Both the position numbers and the translations under genes were made by a program. DNA of 64,000 bases from Nissolia schottii (taxonomy: Eukaryota > Streptophyta > Magnoliopsida > Fabales > Fabaceae): NCBI GenBank assembly GCA_003254905.1, contig QANU01104094.1:171110-235109 (forward strand), written 5' to 3'. The notes below the pieces were generated by a model, which was not told the origin of the DNA, did not search any database, and saw only the letters and a list, made by a program, of their open reading frames with translations. This document shows, one piece after another, positions 57,574 to 64,000 of this stretch (its first letter is position 1; every line of letters starts with the position of its first letter).

Positions 57574-58571
57574 CGACCGGTGATGTGCTGATTGTTTGTT
57601 TTTCTGCGCCTTTTTCCCGAGATAATGATGGAAGAGAATCGTTTTTTAATTTTCTCTCTTTTTAATTTATTTCAAGTCCCGTGTCGCTGGGCCCAAAACC
57701 TAAGGGAGGTGAAAAAGAAGAGGAATGAAATTGGACTTTGTTTAGGTTGTTTTGTTGTAGAATAGTTATCTATTTTATGTGATCTTCTGGATGTTTTCCT
57801 CAACACCAAGCCTGTGTTGTTGTAAGTTATTTGAATCCTTTCTCATCACGTTGGATCTGATCTTGTAGTTCTGTGCTTGGAAGCTAGATGGCAGAACTTT
57901 CTTCTTCTTCTTCTTCTTCTTTTTTTCCTTTTTAATTCTCCTCATCCTTTCAATTTCTTCTGTACAAAATTATCCTAATCAGATGGCAAAATAAATTAGC
58001 TTCTCTTGCTATTGTGGCTGTTGTAAGCTAGTTTGTGTGAGTTGCATTGAATTTCCAATCTGCACTGGTATTCGAGAATCTTCGGATTGGTTGTTTGGCA
58101 TGGTTTGAATTTAATGGGTGTAGTGTGAGTGAGGGTTGAAATGCATATTCTGCGCAGAAATTTCTTGTTTTTAAATTTCTGGATTAATTCTATTACTCGG
58201 TAAACACTGTCACCGAAGTTGGACTCACCACATATTAAGGCCAAAGCAATTAGATAGCTGCCGTTGGTGAGTTAACAAAACGTAGTAGTTCAAAAACCAT
58301 TAGTTGTGAAAAAGGTGATTCCACCATAAGCTGCTATTCCTACTTTGGATCCATTGAATCCGTTCTTCTTGCATCCCAGTGAGAATTTGGGATCAGTGCT
58401 GGCCTCCATTCTTATAGGTCAGAATTATATCACGTTTGGTCTGCATGGTGGGAGCTTGCCCTTTCAATGTTAGGCAACCAATGTTCATAGAAAGTATTAA
58501 TATATTGTTGATTATTTACATAAAGCTTCTTTTTGGCATTAGTTTTTCTCTTCCCAAAGTATTCTACCAAT
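57574..58571. other. 3' UTR and spacer after the ERF gene
   Basis: It contains the ERF 3' UTR with a CTT microsatellite (57900-57922) and non-coding sequence up to the MULE remnant. Confidence 0.5.
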
Positions 58572-61500
58572 TTAAAATAAGTCATTTGAACTAGCAGTTA
58601 TTGGTAGACGTCTAACCCCATTTAAAACTCCATTTATACACTCTGACAAGTAGGTTGTCATATGACCAAATTTTTGACCATCATCATCATATGCTAAACT
58701 CCATTTTTCTTTAGGAATTCCTTTAATCCAATTAAATATTTCTTTTGTTTTAGTGACTTTATCCAATCTCTCATCAAATTTTGGTCGACAAGGTTCACGT
58801 CCTACAAAATTATTACAACAGTTATTATCTAAATAAAACACACAATTATGGATAATTTAAATGAAAGAAACAAATTTATTACCTATTGACACACACTAAA
58901 ACGTTGTTAACAATGCTAAAAAAGCAAAGTGAAAGTAAGTTAACAATGCTAAAAAAGCAATATCCTACATATGACTTTTCTAGTTCAAGGATTAATTGTC
59001 ATTGGTTCCTAATTAATTATTCATAAGAGAGATGTTGTATATTAGTTGAAATCTAACTAATATGCAATTCACTTAAGAGACTACAATCGTCAATCCCCTA
59101 AGCATTTATTAACACAGGAATTAAAACTAAGATCTCACATTTAAAACTCATATCAATTATGTTCCAATTGCACAACCTAATTAAATCTAATTAGTTCCCC
59201 CAAAGAATTCTCAAATCCTAAATCAATAAATCCTACAATCGCCAAGATCTATCAACCTAGAATTAACCCTAACCAATAACATGTAATCGCTATATTATTA
59301 ATCACAGGCGGAACAAATCATGAATAAACATTAAGCACAAGACCTCGAATTAATTCTAATATAGAGTTACCGCATGCAAGATATTAAGAAACTACTCCTC
59401 CATGGGTGGATGATAAAAACTCATAATAAATAAATAGAATAATAGAGTGAAAAATAATAGAAAATTAAAGTAACAAAACCTGAATACAAGAACGGAAGAA
59501 ATTCGCAAATAGTTGGGAGCTTGCGTTGTCAATGCGAGCGCTCCAACATTCCTTGAATAACTAAGCACTACTAACATAAACCTAAAGTGCATAAAATAAA
59601 AGGAAAAGTGCAGAAAATAAAAGTGGAGGCTAAGTATGAAGTTCTCTTCAAGTTGTTGAGAGAGGATATTTATTTGTAGAGGATTGGCTAAANTAACTTC
59701 GGCTACAGATATTGGATTGAGGTGATTCAAATCTCCAATTAAAGCTAAGAGATAGACATACAATTTTGTAGTTGAGGTCAAATCGAGATTCAACCTCCAT
59801 CCTAGCACAAAATCCGTGGCAAAGTCAGCGATTAAAAATCCTCAGCAAATCTTTGACCAATTCTTTTTGAATTTGAATTTAATCTTGCATTTATTGGTCC
59901 AGATATTCTATTCAAATCTCTTCTTTAAAATTTATATCTTATCAACTCTCCTTCAAATCTTCAATGATCCTCTTTACAATTTATTTTCTGCAATAAAAAT
60001 AAAAAACTAAAAAAGAACAAAAGAAATTTATACATTAAATTCTAAGATAAAAAAATAGTGCTTTAAATTACGTTTTTCTAAATTTCTCACAAAAGAGGAT
60101 AATGTGCAAAACATATTAATTAAGCATTAAAACCACACATTTTTAGTATGCAATGTTCAATTATAGAAAAATAAAATAGGGTACAAAATCCACCTATCAC
60201 CTATGCACTTCAAAGAGTTCTTCAAAGACACATTATGAAATATGCTATTAAAATTACTGGCAATATGACGTAGCCAGTACACATGATACGCATGATATGG
60301 TTGCCATTCAAGGTTAACATTATCCATTGCTGCTATGATACTCTTATGTCGATCATATATCAAACATATTCCTTGTTCTCGTGTGACATGTTCACGAATG
60401 CAAGATAAGAACCAACTCCAAGCTTCCTTTGTTTCCCCATCAATAATAGCAAATGCAAGAGGTAATGGTCTTCAGTTTCCATCTTGTGTAGTTGCAATCA
60501 ACAATTTTTATTTATATTTGCCATATAAATGAGTTTCATCAATCTGAATAAATGGCTTGCAAAATCGAAATCCAAGCACACATGGTTTGAAAGTCCAAAA
60601 CAAGCAAACAAAAATTTGCTTTGATCGATCAACTTGATTATGCACCACATAGTCATCGGTTTCCAACAACACCACAGTGTCTGGCATAAAATGTTTCATG
60701 GCCTCTAACCATCTAGGCAACCTCTCATAAGATTTCTCCCAATCACCAAAAATCTCAATAGATGCTCTTTGTTTCGCCAACCAAGCTTTCTGATATGACA
60801 AATTATAACCAAATAAACTTTTAATCCTCTCAAGTAACAAGTATAGCTCAACATCAGGCTTTGTTTTAACCATGCCCTGTATATACCTTTGGACCAAAAC
60901 AGATCACAACTTCTTATGATCTTGTGTCATAGAGATGTTTATACAAGTGTGTGGTCCATTATATTGAGAAATTTTCCATTTATTACACTTTTTGCTGTTA
61001 ATAGACCTAACTCTCCAATTGCAAGAATCCCCAAATTGAAAACACTTAGCAGTTAGCCTTTGTGTATCAGATAATATAACCTTATAATCTTAATGCTTTT
61101 TGATTGAATAATGATCTAAAGCTGACTTCACAACATTTTTTATTGGAAATTGTAATCCAACAAACAGTTCTTCTTGTGAACTCTAAGTGTCATACTCAAC
61201 AAATCTAGTGGTCTCACCATTAGCAAATGTATCCCAATTAATTTATGAAAATTGAGGACAAAGAGGCTTAAATGCATTTTCAGGAATAATATTAGCTGGA
61301 TGGACATTGTTAGCGAAAATACCAATTGGAGGATCATTGTTATGAACAAAGCGAATTGGAGAAACTTGATGCACATTAACAAATGCATCTACCTCATTTT
61401 TTGAATCCATACTTAAATCATCATCATCATCAGCAGCAGCAGGTAAATACTCACCGTCATCACATGTATCAGATAACACTTCTCTCGTTAGTGTATTTTC

Positions 61501-62057
61501 ACATTGAGATAAGTTCACACAAACAGAAGGTTGAGTCATATTGGTTGAATTTGTAAATGGAGGAGTTATATTGGCTGAAGTTGTAAATGGAGAATGAAAA
61601 GTTTGAGAATGTTGAGATAGGGTCACATCTTCTTGAAATACGGGAGCAAAATGTGTCATTGACAATTGAGTGTTGATAAAATTTAAAGGACCACTCTCAA
61701 TATTCACATGAGTCTTTCCCTCTCTTGTCTCTACCTCGACAAACACATCCATTGAAGCGAAATCTGGATTTTACTCAAAAGCATCTATCATGCATGTAAC
61801 ATCTTCATCATCAAACATATCAACACCAATAGATTTCAACCCCTCACCCGACCCTTGTAATACTCGAAAAAGAATTCTTGATACAAATTGATTCTCTTGT
61901 AACCTTAATTTCCGCAATTTTTTTTCTTCAAATCATTTAGACGCATACCCCTCTTAATCATCATAGATGTCGGATTAGGACCATAATACATAAATCCATG
62001 TTCACCTTCATATATTCTTCCATTGGAATAAATGAGCACAATAAGAGATTTTCTCAT
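58572..62057 (-). pseudogene. Mutator-like element (MULE) transposase gene, broken
   Basis: Read from 62057 downwards. The N-terminus is MRKSLIVLIYSNGRIYEGEH and an acidic region follows (DDDDDLSMDS, 61243-61752). A MuDR-like part has KCFQFGDSCNWRVRSI (60900-61100). The transposase core has FIQIDETHLYGKYK (around 60533), where the usual G before T is replaced by E, then ICLIYDRHKSIIAAM (60290-60370). The tail FNWIKGIPKEKWSLAYDDDG and TTYLSECINGVLNGVRRLPI is at 58580-58730. The gene is split by a 1.3-kb solo LTR (58887-60199), contains stops and frameshifts and lacks the C-terminal SWIM zinc finger. It is inactive. Confidence 0.85.
58887..60199 (-). mobile_element. Solo LTR, copy 2, inserted in the MULE transposase gene
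   Basis: On the minus strand it reads TGATAGGTG ... GTGTGTCA over 1313 bp. The 5-bp sequence cctat flanks it on both sides (58882-58886 and 60200-60204), a perfect target duplication. It is related to 9828-11077. No internal region or second LTR is present, as expected after recombination between LTRs. Confidence 0.88.
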
Positions 62058-62094
62058 TTTCTAATTCTGTATAAAACACATTCTATGTCAAACA

Positions 62095-62365
62095 TACATT
62101 GCTTAACAAACTAATATAGACAACATTTATATAAAACTACTAGATATACTATACTATACTACTCTATGCTTCAATCTATCATAAATTGCTACTAATATAG
62201 ACAACATACAATACTATACTACTCTATGCATCAATCTATCATAAATTGCTTAGCAAACTAATATAGACAACATTTATATAATATAGATAACATACAATAC
62301 TGTACTACTTTATGCATCAATCTATCATAAATTGCTTAGCAAACAAATATAGACAACATTTATAT
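62095..62365. repeat. Minisatellite upstream of the MULE start codon
   Basis: The 20-bp word tcaatctatcataaattgct occurs at 62171, 62231 and 62317. It is interleaved with repeated atatagacaaca(tttatata/tacaatact) words. Spacings are 60 and 86 bp. Confidence 0.75.
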
Positions 62366-62627
62366 AATCAATTTAAAGATTACATTTAAAGAAATTAATT
62401 CACACATACTAATAAAACTATAAATTTTAATAAATTAAAACTTACAAGTCTGCCGCACAAATTGAATACAAGAGCTGGACAGTTAGCCTTCAGCAATCCA
62501 AGAGCTGGACAGAGAATAACGATTTTAGAGAGATAAAATTTCTAGAGAGATAGTGGATTTTTAGAAAATGAGAATGGATGAAGGGGTTTGGGGGTGGTGG
62601 GGTTGTTACATAGGGGCTGAGATGAAC

Positions 62628-62778
62628 TTCGCAAAACCGGTTGGCGAATCTTGTGCAAATGCGGCGTCTTAGTTGCCGATTTTGTAAGTGATTTTCCAAG
62701 AGAGTTTGTGAATTTGTGAGTGATTCGCCAGGCGCGATGGCAAATCCTACGTGGATTCGCCTAGCGGTTTGGCGAATC
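62628..62778. repeat. Array of five imperfect palindromes, period 31-32 bp (right array)
   Basis: Units start at about 62628, 62659, 62690, 62722 and 62754. The last unit (62754-62778) is a near-perfect palindrome with arms gattcgcc and ggcgaatc. The second-last has gattcgcc / ggcaaatc. Unit 1 has ttcgc / ggcgaa. The word set is the same as in the array at 55778-55951. Confidence 0.8.
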
Positions 62779-63742
62779 TGACGTGGCCTCGCTAGTGCCA
62801 CGCTGACCAAAACAGGTGTATTCCTGTAATATGTTTGAAAATAGGGGCATTTTGGTAATTTACTTGAGTAATATAGGCATTATAATTAAAAAAAACCTCC
62901 CAAGACCCTAGATAAAGTTGAAATAAAGGGGATGCGGTCAGGAGTTTATTACGATATTGAGGGACTGGTTTTGTTTCACATTGACAAATTGCAATGTGGG
63001 GTCACGGTTTCTCCTTCTAATTAAGAGGCAATTACATGATTTATTATTGTTTTATGGGAATTTTGATCTATAATCACTTAAGGACCGTTCACCACAAAAT
63101 TAAATAAGTACTTTTGGAAGATAAGGATTACAATGTAATTTCTATGTAATGTGAATCCTTTTAGTGAGAATGTGAGTTTGGAGAGAGAAATGTGATGAAT
63201 AATGCTTTGAATAAACTTAGAATTGTACAAATACATGAGCGAATTGATGAACAACAATAATAGTACAAGAAATAAAAAGAAAAGAACTAATCGTACAGAA
63301 TTTGAAAGAACAGAAAACAAGTAAATGTGAATTATTTGGTCCTTCTCCTTAACTCAGAACGTCGTTGTGGACTTGTGAGTATTTGAGAATTTGCAAGTAT
63401 TTAGTTTTTCCAAGTTAATTCATCTCTGGGCATCCTATTTATAGGCTTCAGAGTTTTCATGCATGCTTATCACACGTCCACCGAGCGGTTGGCACTTGCT
63501 CATGCATCTTCACTCGTCCCACTTAACGAGAATATCACAAACCACCTCTCAGAAGTGTATGCATGTTTTCTAATAACCACCGCACACTATCTATGGATGC
63601 CACGTGTTAAATAAATTCTCTTTTCGAATTTTGATTTCGAAAGAGGCGCCAATAATTATTTTTACTACATCCCTCTACAGAACAATGCAGAATGGCCATC
63701 GTCGCCAACTTTGCAAATTATTAAAGTCTTAAATAGGATCGT
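62779..63742. other. Intergenic region with an LTR-like promoter on the minus strand
   Basis: Near 63430-63440 the minus strand reads cctataaatagg, followed by a leader-like stretch towards 63100. No coding domain is visible. It may be the promoter part of an LTR or of a gene outside the window. Confidence 0.4.
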
Positions 63743-64000
63743 TGTAACATCCCGATTTTCTCTTAGAGGAATAATCGTGATTAATTAATTTTTAATCATG
63801 ATTAGAGAATTGAGATGGGAAATTTTAGCTAAAATATCCCTAGGAATTTGGACGTGTCGCGGTAGAAAATTCGGCAGACAACCGAACAGCCGTTGTTCGC
63901 CGATGAAATTTGGCACGCAAAACGGTGTACGTGAAAGTAATCTTCCGGAGAAAAATTTCACAAACACCTTCAAACATTAATACCCTTAGGTAGGTGGGAA
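63743..64000 (+). mobile_element. Start of a Ty3/gypsy-type LTR running off the window
   Basis: TGTAACATCCCGATTTTCTC resembles the TGTAACAYCCC start of many plant gypsy LTRs. Just inside, ataatcgtgatta and taatcatgatta form an inverted repeat around an AT-rich centre (63771-63802). The element continues beyond the window. Confidence 0.5.

Noticed and set aside
60416-60897. MULE as an active autonomous transposon
   Set aside because: The frame is split by a solo LTR, has stops and frameshifts, a changed residue beside the first catalytic Asp and no C-terminal zinc finger.

Overview
This is plant nuclear DNA, very likely from a dicot. It is AT-rich and non-coding over most of its length, has spliced genes with GT-AG introns, and carries many decayed LTR retrotransposons, MITE-like elements and a Mutator-like transposon. 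I cannot name the species. There are no bacterial-style operons, no CRISPR array and no recognisable tRNA or rRNA gene.

Five host genes can be read with confidence. (1) 54-7660 (+) is the 3' part of a tandem-BTB/POZ gene of the ABTB1-like / At2g04740 type. Its 5.8-kb third intron contains two related non-autonomous LTR elements. (2) 16522-18094 (+) is a complete four-exon aldo-keto reductase of 314 residues with all four catalytic residues. (3) 20347-40703 (-) is a complete AGO4-clade Argonaute, best matched to AGO6. It has 22 coding exons and 904 residues, and every exon junction is phase-consistent. Two of its introns (6.0 and 8.9 kb) are filled with a copia element and a Ty3/gypsy chromovirus. 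(4) 45480-48630 (+) is a four-exon gene for a 248-residue, probably plastid-targeted protein of unknown function. (5) 56962-57573 (+) is an intronless ERF transcription factor with a C-terminal EAR repression motif.

The rest is mobile-element debris. 8.8-16.2 kb holds MITE-like elements, a 1.25-kb solo-LTR-like repeat, a copia LTR with its primer-binding site, gypsy-LTR-like sequence, diverged tandem repeats and a SINE-like sequence. 48.9-53 kb holds a copia gag fragment, a SIRE-like LTR and a gypsy fragment. 55.7-62.8 kb holds a broken MULE transposase gene, interrupted by a second copy of the 1.3-kb solo LTR with a perfect 5-bp target duplication. Two arrays of imperfect palindromes with a 31-32-bp period bracket the ERF gene plus the MULE.

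The main theme is an RNA-directed DNA methylation gene (AGO6 type, a family known to act in transposon silencing) that is itself loaded with retrotransposons. They lie in antisense orientation, with one LTR only about 120 bp from a 64-bp PIWI exon. The main unexplained structure is the pair of palindrome arrays at 55.8 and 62.7 kb.
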